Of a DNA stretch of 64,000 nucleotides, positions 54,563 to 64,000 are shown in pieces (the first letter of the stretch is position 1; each line of letters begins with the position of its first letter). The notes below the pieces were generated by a model, which was not told where the DNA came from, did no database searches, and was given only the letters and a program-made list of their open reading frames with translations. The translations under genes and the position numbers were made by a program. Source of the stretch: Candolleomyces eurysporus (Eukaryota > Basidiomycota > Agaricomycetes > Agaricales > Psathyrellaceae); the NCBI GenBank assembly GCA_027579435.1, contig JANBPK010001067.1:1-64000 (forward strand), in the 5' to 3' direction.

Positions 54563-56324
54563 CTAGCTCGCCATGAGCCTAGCGTCGTTGACAGCTTGGG
54601 CGCGAATCTCTTGGCAAAACGACAGCGTCCTCTCAATCGCGTTCCAAGTCTCCCAGTCCAACGTGTCCTTCTTCCATGCCTCCGTAAGCGTTTCAAGGGA
54701 CGGAAACAATCGATCGAGGTACCGCGCCATACGGAGACTATGCTCCGTCGTGATCGCAGTCTTCTTGTCAATCCACGCGTCAATGGCCAGCTTTTTCAAA
54801 CCGTGCCTCGAGGCGTAGCCGTGGGGAATAGCCAGGTCGTCGAGCTCATAGATATCCAAAGGTATGGCCAGCTCCTTGAGATTCGGATTGTGTCTTGAGA
54901 CCTGTTTCAAAGCTCCCAGAGTAGGTATCATCAACTCGTCGACCTCGAGAGTTGTCATACGCAGAGGAAGAAATCGGAACACTCGCAGTTGGGGCAGCTT
55001 GCGCAGCATTCGAAGCATCTGGATGATTATGTCAACGGCGAAGAAGGAGACGTCGGTGATAGAGAGGGTGGTAAGATTATGCAGGGAAGAAAGTGCGTTG
55101 ATAAACGGCTCCACCATTGTATAGCGAGGATCCCCCCGCAAATCCTCCACTGATCCCGGGCTGATATTGAATTCGCGGCAAGTGACGACTAAAGAGGTCA
55201 GCTGGGTATTCCGTTGGGCGTGGATGAGGATAACCAGAGGAAGAACGGCCATCGAACCAGTCATGTCGCCAAGCAGGTCCAGCTTGAGAGTCCTAAGGGA
55301 TTTCGGCGACAATCGCCTCGCCACCTGGAATTGCCTTGTGCAATCCGCCGTAACCCTAAGTTCCGTAAGATTGTCCATACTCGATTTCCGCGCAATTGCG
55401 TCCGCTGTACCAACCGTGCTGGGGAAAGCGTCCGAGAGGGCGCTTTGCTCGATAGTGAGCGCTTCAAGCGACTTGAGTTCGTTGAGAGTGGATAATTCCG
55501 CGCTGGTGATAAGATGCTCCTTGACTCGCAAGAACAGCCGTTTCAAGCCGGGAATCGTAGCCACGACATCTATCATCTTCCGAGACACCGGTTGTACCAG
55601 TCCGAGAGTAGTAAGATTCCCGGCATTTTCCGCGAGACTAGAGGTAAAGGCGACGGAGCTCTCATCATCCGGCTCTTCGGACTCTTTGTCGAGGTGAATA
55701 GCGAGGCGATCGATCTGTGGAACGACGTGAAAGGCGACGAAGAGGGAAAGGGTATCGTTCGAAGTAAGGACGAGGAGCTTGATTGCCGGGAAAAGCTGGA
55801 CAGGTCGTTTTGTCGAGCTCGCGATGTAGAAGAGCCAGCTCGGATCGATCTCAGGCGACGTCTTGCGATTGAGAAGGAGGGTCTTCGTACGAGACGAGTA
55901 AACCTCGAAGCGCTTCCAATCGTCGCTCGATATAGCGTTCCAATATGTCTGGAGAGAACGTCAATCTAACGAGTGCCTTTATACGGAGTGGTGTTCGCAC
56001 CAATGGTACACGCGGTGTCGCGTTATCCAGTAGCTTATCGCACGGCAGAATCAATCTGAAAAACGGCTCCAAGGTGTCCATGACTTCCCATAGTATGGCG
56101 ATGCTTGCGTTAAAGAAAGCGCGGTTGACGCGAGCCAGGTTTGCGAAGAACGCCCTCCACTTGCCTCCCTTTAGCGTAGGTACTTGGTCGGATACCATCG
56201 GGACTGTGGGGTTCGAGCTTTCTTTGAGGTATTCAAAAATAATGGACGTGAGCTCTGGGCTGCTCATAACCTTTTCTTCCGCCCCAGAAGTCTGCCCCGA
56301 TGTCGGTGTCTCAGTGTTCTGCAT
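54563..56324 (-). CDS. F-box/LRR-like protein 4 (intact)
   Basis: Two exons, 56010-56324 and 54563-55948, joined in phase (intron 55949-56009); 566 residues. Exon 1 has SSPELTSIIFEYLKESSN and LARVNRAFFNASIAILWEVM; exon 2 begins TYWNAISSDDWKRFEVYSS and continues with Leu-rich strands, LVLTSNDTLSLFVAF, LTTLSITDVSFFAVDIIIQM, and LKQVSRHNPNLKELAIPLDI. These landmarks match genes 2, 3 and 5. The C-terminal portion has a duplicated relic at 51674-52030. Likely an SCF substrate adaptor. Confidence 0.82.
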
Positions 56325-57285
56325 GGCTACAAAGAGGCGTACTGAATGAGCTCAGGCTCAAGGTTCGGCCATAATAGAACTGACCTTCGGCCGTGTGCTC
56401 CAGGCTCGCCAGATATCGTTGAAGACGGCTCTAAATTTCTTGGTTCCTTGTGGCCAGAGAAATGGGTGGAAGACGAAGAAGGAAACGCGGCGGCTTCCAC
56501 TCGGGTTCCGAGGACCTGTACTCGGGTATTATCGTCAGCCACTGATTCGGTCAGGCCCCTCATTCGGTCACTCCCTCATTCCATGCTCCCTCCGTCCAAT
56601 ATAAGACTCATGCTATTCGCTCTGCATTCATTGACCTATGGCACCTCAAATTCCNTTTTTTTCCGGAGGAGAATGCCCAAATTTTGAACGAAAAGAGTTT
56701 CGGTCAACTGTCACACCCGTCACGCTTTCCCGGCAAAAAGCGTGACATTGTGTGACTGACCGAACCAAGAGCCTGACCGTTGACAATAGTACTTGTCCTA
56801 GTGCGCCGATGCGCCAAGCAATTTCGTCTGATTCGTATAATTGAGGTTCCTATTTTGGTACTTTTGAGTCCTCGGAATTTTGCCGCGCGAAGGGACGGCC
56901 TGCTGAACACAAGTGAACTTTACCATGCATGAGATGAACACGGAACGGAAAGCAAAAGCCAGGTTCTGCATGGGCGGAGTCGACCGGCATGTATTACTAC
57001 CGTTCAAGGTCCACTTTCAAAGCATGCGTAGCACGGGTCAAAGTCTCGTAGTCTTTAAATAAGACTCGATTTAAATATGGGCAAGTATTAAATACAAACG
57101 ACCGGGCTCCTGAAATTTCTTCATCTAATTTACTAGCTTGATGACTCGTCTTGGCCTTGCTATACCGAAGCACGAATCAACTCTGCCTTTGCCTCTGACC
57201 GCGGCTTGAACACACATCTAAAAGGTTTAGGCATCCTGTCAGAAGGTCAGAATCATACAGCTTGAACGGCAGGGCTAAACTAAAC
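56325..57285. other. Intergenic region with a hairpin
   Basis: No gene recognised between the F-box/LRR gene 4 start and the P450 stop. A compact inverted repeat lies at 56699-56764. Short open stretches on both strands are unsupported. One N at 56655. Confidence 0.5.
56699..56764. repeat. Inverted repeat / hairpin
   Basis: Left arm ttcggtca...gtcacac...gtcacgcttt pairs with right arm aaaagcgtgac...gtgtgac...tgaccgaa; the arms are about 28 bases with small bulges and the loop is about 8 bases (cccggc). Confidence 0.7.
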
Positions 57286-59398
57286 TCACGCGATGAAAGC
57301 AGAAGCGTATTCATGAGTCAACTCGACTGTCCTTTCCACTTCCTCTCCCGAAGGAAGAGTCACCTTCTCCTTCGCTTTCTCGATGTTGAAGGTGGCGATG
57401 AGGGATGCTATTGACAACCACAGAGACTCAAAGGCCATGAACCTTCCTGGACAAATTCTGCGGCCGAATCCGAAGCATGCATGACCAGGGTCGCGAGCGC
57501 GTGAGTAGTCGATTCTTCCCGTTTCAGGATTTATGAATCGGTCGGGCTTGAATTCGAAAGGGTCAGAATAGACCTTTTCGTCGTGAAGCATTGCCCTAAT
57601 GCGCAGACCCATAACGTTTGGGTTATCAAGGATTCTCAAAAGGTCCGTAGATGCTGACAGGCCTCACTTACCATTGGTTTGCTATAATAATTGCGCCTGC
57701 GGGGAGACGGTAGCCTTTATACACGTCATCCGTGGAAAGAGCGTGCGGGACCCCTGAACGAGAACCGCATTAGTCGATGGGATCGTATCAAAGCATGAAA
57801 ATGACCCACCGAACGGAACGACATCCCTCCAGCGAAGCGCCTCCTTCACGATGGCTGTTATGTAGGGAAGGGATGGCTCGTCATCGAGATCAGGGAGATG
57901 TCCAGGTTTCACAACGCCGTCAATCTGCACTTGTGCCTTCCTCAGGACCTCGGGGTGCTCCAGGAGACCCAAAATGCAGGTTCCCATCGTTGAGACGGTC
58001 TGTGTACTGCCCCGTTAGTCATATAAAAGTTGCTGAAGACCTGAAAAGTGTTCTCACCGTGTCAGACCCACCTGGAGACCATTGTATCGAGGATGGTCAA
58101 TAGTTGCGCATCGTAACCGAGAGACTGACCATTTACCTGAATACAAAACAGCTAGGGTATTCCGAAGTACATCTTCCGTAAATGCATCGTCCTTTTCACC
58201 GGCTTGAATTCTCTGCAGGTTTGTCTGTAGAATCGAAACAGTAGGATTCCCAGATTCCTACAAAAAGGCTATCGTAAGTGTTGCTGAATTCCCAAATCAG
58301 GCGGCACCAGAAGAGACACAAATGATACCCACAATTCGCTTTTTTGCATCTGCATAAGGAACTTCCACCATTGCTCTGGTCATTTTATACCACTCGCGAG
58401 CCTTCCGCTTGAAGGACGCGCCAGGAAACCAGGCCGGAACGTATTTCAAAATGGGAATGGTGTCGACAAGAAACGCTCCAGGGACTCCAGCAATGATCGC
58501 TCCCTGATTTGCATCTTCGGAGATTTTGATATATGGATCATTCTCCTGTTGTATTTCAATGCCATACGCAACGGACAGAATTATCTCTGCTGTAAGCCTG
58601 TACATGATCAGCTGTGAGAAGGAGACGGCGCCAGCTCAAAACCAAACTCACTGCCTGAGATGAGAGATTAGGTTTCCATCATCTCGATCATCCAAGAGAC
58701 GCTTGAGGAACTTCCGCGTCCCCTGGGCGAGGTGAGGTCTGTATTGCTTGATAGCCGTCGCTTGCAGAGAAGTTTGGGCCAGTCGTCGATGCTTGCGCCT
58801 ATAAAAGTATCAAATCATAGATTTCTTCGAGACGGCATATCTACGCACCAATAATTGCCTGATTGATATCCGAATGATGCTTCAATTTGGTGAGCCTAAC
58901 AGAATGAGAAATTTATTCACCGTAATACCGAAAGCCAAAGTTGTAGTCCCAGCCCATGAGTTCCATTACCATGACCATGCGCGGTCTACAGTGTGAAAGA
59001 TTGTCAGTGTTAAGGACTGACATCGTCCGGCGTGAAATCATTTCAACCTGCCAGAATACAACGAGGACCTCGCTTCTAGAAGATCGGCAGCAACCTCGTA
59101 TTTGTCCAATACGATGACATGAGTCCCTGCTGCTTGTAAATGGAGAATATCGGTGTCTGTTGAAGAGTCACTAAGCAGTAAAATGGCATGCGGGGAGCTG
59201 ACGCAGCTTACTGAGTTCAGTCGACCATTCGTGGTACTTTATCCATTGGAGCTCAGAAGGTATTTGGAACATGTTTCCAACCAACGGCAGCCCTTTCGGA
59301 CCAGGAGGAAGTGGTAGAGAGGGCCTTCGACGCCTGTTGATCGTATAGAGAAGCACTCCGGTCGCAAGAACCGCAAGGAGATCAACGTATGTTCCCAT
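57286..59398 (-). CDS. Cytochrome P450 monooxygenase
   Basis: Multi-exon microsomal P450. The N-terminus has a membrane anchor (LLAVLATGVLLYTINR) followed by the Pro-rich hinge PSLPLPPGPKGLPLVG. Further exons give the C-helix region RRKHRRLAQTSL, a B-F region with LIMYRLTAEIILSVAYG, and the I-helix SGGSDT|TVSTMG, whose SGGSDT is split by introns so that a 14-base exon (GTGGGTCTGACACG, near 58060-58073) carries most of it. The K-helix is KEALRW, and the haem loop FGFGRRICPGRF contains the thiolate Cys. The overall pattern is like agaricomycete O-methylsterigmatocystin-oxidoreductase-type P450s; substrate unknown. Start at 59398 is supported by the anchor. About eight or more introns. Confidence 0.83.
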
Positions 59399-59639
59399 TG
59401 AGCAGACTGTGAATTGTTGGCGAGAACNGGGGGGGTTGTTATTCCATGGTTAAGCACAGTCAAGCCTCTTTTAAACATATGCGGGCACCCATTTCTGTCA
59501 AATTAAAAAAACCTGCATTCCCGTTCCGCCACAATCAGGAGGTTTGGCCAATACAATTCGAAATTGAAACGCGAGACAACCATGGTCGTAGCCCGGAACT
59601 TGGGCCTTTCGGGATAAGTGCGAGGCAACATTTGGTACA
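59399..59639. promoter_or_regulatory. P450 upstream region
   Basis: Putative promoter of the P450 gene. It is partly duplicated further upstream: 59400-59500 resembles about 59750-59830. One N at 59428. Confidence 0.4.
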
Positions 59640-59830
59640 TCCGTAACCAGATACAGGGGAGCGGCACAACAAACGTTGAACGCCTTTTAACCGTGTAGAA
59701 GAGCGAGAAACGCCAAGGAATCGATGTATGTTCCCATAAGACTGTAAGCGTCGGTGGTCAGAAGAGGGGGGTGGTTATCTCTTCACCTAAACGGAGTCAG
59801 GCCTTTCTTAACACACGTGGCAACCCCATA
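59640..59830 (-). pseudogene. P450 5' relic (first exon and promoter)
   Basis: Minus-strand frame starting at an ATG near 59738 reads MGTYIDSLAFLALL and, after a frameshift, YTVKRR, closely matching the N-terminus of the downstream P450. The promoter segment to its right also matches. Only the 5' end remains. It shows that the P450 was once duplicated or that only its 5' end was copied. Confidence 0.65.
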
Positions 59831-61256
59831 TATGTTCAAAGGGGGGTCGACCCCGGTAAAGCTCCATAAGAAACAGCAGGTGTGGCCGAAAACGGTCGCT
59901 TGAACTTTGAATTAGCGCAGCAATTTAAAGGGTCGAGACACGCCGTGTAGTCATGGCTGGAAACCCATTCAGGCGAAGCGTGGAGGCAATTTCCTTCCAA
60001 ATATGAATTTGCTACCATCATCTGGTAGACAGCTCACTGAGACGACCACAAGAAGCTACCAGAGCAATCAGAAACGATCAATGACCCCAGTGTGATCATG
60101 AAGAATGCCCTTGATCCTTGATGTGACAAACGCCCTCGACTTGTATGAGCGATGAAGGCTCGGCCGAATGGCGCCGTTCTGTCCACGTTATCGAGTCACT
60201 GATGATCCATGTCTGATATTGATGGTTCTTCGCGTTTAGCATCGCTCCATGAGTGTCGTCTGGTTTCGCCCTCCGCCGAACCTGCGCATCGCCCCCGACG
60301 TATACCACACCAATACCATGCGCAATACCGAGTACTGTCGCTTGATACGGTGAGTTCGGGGGGGGTAAGCCTTCTGCGAACGGGGACCACGAGGGGAGAT
60401 TCGAGTANAGCGGACTTGTTTGAACGATGGCTCTCAACGGACGTCGAGTCCAATTTGAGAGTATAATTTTCTTCTGTGAACGAGAGCCTGCGGAGGAGAT
60501 CCAAGTACTACCGACCGATTAGAACGGTGACTCTCAATGCACAGTAAGTCAGCACCGACCCCTGGAACAAATCTTGAGGGTCAAGGGAGAAGTCCGAGTG
60601 ACCGACCAATATCATATTGTCTGTCAGCTTGAGGCGCCCGACTGGCCAGAGCAGCTGCAAGAGGAATCGCGACCCGTAATCTGTCTGGCGCTCTGAACTG
60701 AGCCACCATCCTGGCTACGGTCGTGACCATCAGTCGAAGCGGGAACACTGCGGTTCACTATTTGTGGCCCGGAGCCGGTAATTGTAGAACGGGGAGGTCT
60801 TCCGATCCGAACAAGTTGAGGTTTCTTTGCACTAGGGCCGCCAGATGAACGTTGCTGCTGAAGCTTCGAGTTGATCCGTCGGTCCATTAGGACTCGCGAT
60901 TCCAATTTACAGGTTTACGACTGATTCTGGCCAAAGCTTGATCACCCACATAAACGTTCATGCATGTTTTATGTCAAGATCGGCCCGTAGGAACAAGAGA
61001 TCTAGCTAGATATACACAAGAAACGCCTTGCAGCACGGAAAATTCCCCAAGTTCCAAGTCCAGCAGGGCAATCCGAGCTTGAGGGCCAACTAACCCAAAA
61101 ACGTTGGCTCATGCTCGACTCCCTGTACGCTCGCGCCCCGAGTCACTGCTCAGCGGTGGCTAATCAACGAACAATTCGAAAGGTGCAAGAGATCTGATCT
61201 CATATCAACAAACGAATTTACCGGATATCGATAATAGATGGGGGGCATATGAGGGT
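59831..61256. other. Intergenic region, no gene called
   Basis: About 1.4 kb. Open stretches such as minus 60624-60905 (Ser/Arg-rich, no known domain) and minus 60096-60504 are not supported by codon pattern or homologous landmarks. One N at 60408. Confidence 0.45.
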
Positions 61257-63196
61257 TCATGAAGGGTTCAAGGCCGATGCTGAACTGCGCAGATTGGCGA
61301 TTACTTGGGCACGAAGCTGCTGATACGATACTATAACTTTGTTCACTCCACTCCATCCTTCCCGGGATTCCGAGCCTTCAGTCTCACGAGGAGAACGCGG
61401 TTCGAGATGCGGGAACAGACTGTCAAGATATCGGGCAATATCTAAAGTCTGGTCCAGCGAGAATGGGGTATTTATTCCACCGAGCGAGGGACTGAGCCAG
61501 AGTTTCTTCATCTCATGAGTTGGAGTCCACTTGGTGGGAGGAGCCGGTATTTCCGAAACGTCCATCAGTACCGAAAGATCCACCAGCCTGGAGGTATATC
61601 TCGAAATATTCTCCAAAAGGCCAAGGGAAGGGAGTTCCAACTTATCGGATTGTCGAGAGGAAACGGCTTCTGGGAGGAACACAAAGCTTTCCAACTGGGG
61701 CATTCCTGGTAAAGCCTTGAGCATGTCGGCGATGATGCTGACGGAGAAGAAGGGAGCACCGGTGAGGGAAAGGGTAGTGAGGTTGAGTAGGGATGTGAGC
61801 GCCTTTCTAAAAGATACGGTAGAGGTGTAGCGGGAATCTTTCCTGAGTGGCTCCACTAGGTCTAGCGGAATGTCCCCCAAAACCTCGCGGCCGCGGCAAT
61901 GAGAGAAGACAAGGGAAGTCAAATTAGGATTCCTTGTGGCCTGGGTTGTAATAACGAAGGGAACGAGAATGAGCTGGGCCGAGCGAAAGCGGGAACGATG
62001 GTCAAACAAGTTCAGGGTTTCGAGGTTGCTGGGTGAGATCGTCCCCACCATCCGAAGCAGCTCTGCCCCCAAACCGCTCACTTCGAGGTGGCGAAGATGG
62101 AGAAAATTGGATACGCGTGATACAGGGGAGACAAGGGGGACAGGGGGAGGAAGAGGGCTTTCAGAGACCGCGGTCAAGGGTAGGACCTCTTCTTGTACGA
62201 TGACCAGCTTTTCGAGCAAGGTCAGGCGGCGTAGCATGAGTAAAGTCGTGTCCGTGATGGTGCGGCTCGTATGCAAAAGGAGAGACGTTATGGAGGATAT
62301 TTGAGATATTACCTGAATAATTTCGTTATTATCCACAGGTTTAATGAGGTGAAGTGTGGTAAGGTTCCGAGTGTGGTCAGCGACGGCCGATAGGAAGGCA
62401 ACGGTGTCTTCGGGTGAGGGCTGTTGACCTGCCGGACGACCGGACTCAAGGTCGATCACCAGAACATGAATGCTTGGGATAACTTGGAATGCGATAAACA
62501 GCGATGTATTGTCCGTAGAGACAAGACGTAGCCGTTTTAACGCCGGAAATAGCGGATCGGGTCGACCTTTTGCAATCGACAGGTACTGCATCCATCCCTG
62601 CCCCGCTTCGATACTCCCCTGCCCGTCCAGCACGAGATACTTGGTTTTGGACGAATAGATCCCAAATCTTTCCCAAGATTTAGGTGGTATTCTCCTGAAA
62701 TTAAACTGAGAATCATCAGCCGGGAGGGCTTCACGACCAACAAGCGAACATCCGCCAATTGTGTTCCACGCACCTCATTTTGGGAATCCGGCAGCAACGT
62801 TCGAAAAAAGGCTTGGACACCGAACATCTCCTCCCAAAGCACTCCAATGCTCGCTTCAAAAAACACGCGGTTGACTCGAGCTAATTGCGCCAGTGGTGCT
62901 GTCCACATTGACGTCGGCTTGTACCCTTCAGTCTGCATCCCGGCTTCCGAGCATATAATGCCCTTCAAGGATGTGATTATAATGGACATGAGATCCGTGT
63001 TATTCAAAACTTCCTTAGCAGATGGAATAGTATCAATGACCAAAGTCTCGGCCCCTAAGCAGATGGTCGTCGAGGGTGTCGCGGATGTCGACTTCGATGC
63101 CGCTAGATCTGGAGAAGGAGTGATCGAAGAAGTTGCGACCGAAGCGAGGTTGGGAGCTTCTGGCGACGATGTTATTGACACAGACGCGTCATTCAT
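61257..63196 (-). CDS. F-box/LRR-like protein 5
   Basis: Two exons: 62774-63196 and 61257-62705, joined in phase with TCTCAG acceptor; about 623 residues. The start ATG at 63196 (MNDASVSITSS) is a choice, since the frame is open further upstream. Exon 1 holds a Ser/Thr-rich leader, KEVLNNTDLMSIIITSLKG and LARVNRVFFEASIGVLWEEM. Exon 2 begins FNFRRIPPKSWERFGIYSSK and has the Leu-rich strands LRLVSTDNTSLFIAFQVIP, LTTLSLTGAPFFSVSIIADM and ENISRYTSRLVDLSVLMDV. These match genes 2-4, so this is the same subfamily. A 5' relic lies upstream at 63600-63846. Confidence 0.75.
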
Positions 63197-63599
63197 AGCG
63201 CCAAAGGCTACTGAGGAGCCTGGACAACAGGTGAGTGGGGAGAAAAGGACGGAGGGTGGGCCCCGCGCACACCTTGTTTGGCGTCTGCAGCGCCGACACC
63301 ATCTTTGATAGGGGCAGCCTGACCGCGAGCATTTCGGCGTCGTGGATGGGTAGATTGGGATTGGGTGGATGGGGCGGGAGACTGGGATCGGGGGGGTTGC
63401 GGCGGAAGTCTTGACCAGCCTTTCCTTGGAAGCGGCATTCCGGGCGACGATGGGCTGAGGATCGATTCCTTGCTGCACAGACGCGCTGAATTTGAGATCA
63501 GAAGTGGTGGCTGGAAAATACGCCGAGTTTGGGATGACCATTGTTTGCGACACTTCACAAGTAAACAAATATCAAAAACGAAATGAAACGGAAGTTGGT
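63197..63599. other. Intergenic or 5' leader of F-box gene 5
   Basis: The F-box gene 5 frame stays open through most of this stretch on the minus strand (Pro/Ser-rich, IPVSRPIHPIPIYPS), so part of it may be coding or a 5' exon. No separate gene is recognised. Confidence 0.4.
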
Positions 63600-63846
63600 C
63601 TCTCGTTTCCTGGACAGCTTTAATTCGAGCTAATTGCCGCTTCCACTTTTCGGGGAGCATCCCGACTTGCGAGCATACAATGCCTTTCAACAATGCGAAT
63701 ATGATGAACATGAGCTGGGTGTTATTAAGAGCTTCCTCAGCAGGTGTATTAATGGCCAAAGTCTTGGCCTCTGAACGACATAGATCGTGAGCTGGTGATG
63801 AGAGATTCGAAATTGCACTATAAGAACGCGATCCTGTAGAAACCAT
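63600..63846 (-). pseudogene. F-box/LRR-like 5' relic
   Basis: A minus-strand segment from an ATG at 63846 (MVSTGSRSYSAISN) contains EEALNNTQLMFIIFALLKGI and EKWKRQLARIKAV, a degenerate match to the F-box-like beginning of the neighbouring gene (KEVLNNTDLMSIIITSLKG). The leucine-rich part is absent, so this is a fragment left by duplication. Confidence 0.65.
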
Positions 63847-64000
63847 TGAGGACTAGGTTTCCAGAATTTTCCGATATACCGGATTATTTGGCTGGATCAC
63901 GTCCGTCGTGAATCTACGAAATTGACATGGTGATTAGAGGTTATCCAACTTTTGGAACGAACGTCTTTATTTGGCTTGGCTTGACTTCTCCGACTCGTGT

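Noticed and set aside
60624..60905. Minus-strand Ser/Arg-rich open frame
   Set aside because: No homologous landmark, no splice structure and composition near random; not supportable as a gene.

Overview
The window is nuclear DNA of a filamentous basidiomycete, most likely an agaricomycete. Genes are dense and cut by many short GT-AG introns (about 50-95 bases). The gene families are typical of that group: NACHT NTPases with the GALHDSAERCDAPKCHP entry segment, FunK1 fungal-type kinases, F-box/LRR-like proteins, a cytochrome P450 and a MUP1-like permease. No bacterial-style genes, rRNA or tRNA were recognised. Scattered N calls are concentrated at 28-39 kb; some look like inserted placeholder bases that break reading frames artificially.

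Region 1 (1-29,922) is a degenerate tandem array. Its unit is a minus-strand NACHT gene (four exons, about 617 codons in the best copy) lying head-to-head with the 5' part of a plus-strand CDF zinc transporter gene. Six full-length NACHT copies plus one 5' stump are present. NACHT-4, -5 and -6 read as intact, NACHT-2 is intact apart from one N, NACHT-3 has a premature stop in exon 3, and NACHT-1 has two frameshifts. The transporter is complete only at the right end (27,131-29,922); elsewhere only decayed 5' fragments remain. Exon 1 of the NACHT genes comes in two sequence classes, one copy is a class chimera, and a 13-17 residue patch in the C-terminal half is hypervariable between conserved flanks.

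Region 2 (30-40 kb) is ordinary single-copy sequence with many N calls: an F-box/LRR-like gene, an unrecognised multi-exon gene, a small unknown gene divergent from a metallophosphoesterase, and an eight-exon amino-acid permease.

Region 3 (40.5-64 kb) holds more F-box/LRR-like genes (one frameshifted, three intact, two relics), a complete FunK1 kinase, a P450 with a relic of its 5' end, and two tandem paralogues that join an alpha-helical N-terminal domain to a Tyr/Gln/Gly-rich prion-like tail ending in an almost invariant Asn/Gly-rich motif. Inverted-repeat elements lie between them.

The most interesting possibility is an NLR-type recognition locus (the NACHT array) on the same chromosome segment as a pair of candidate helical-domain/prion-like effectors. 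Any functional link is inference from architecture and proximity only.
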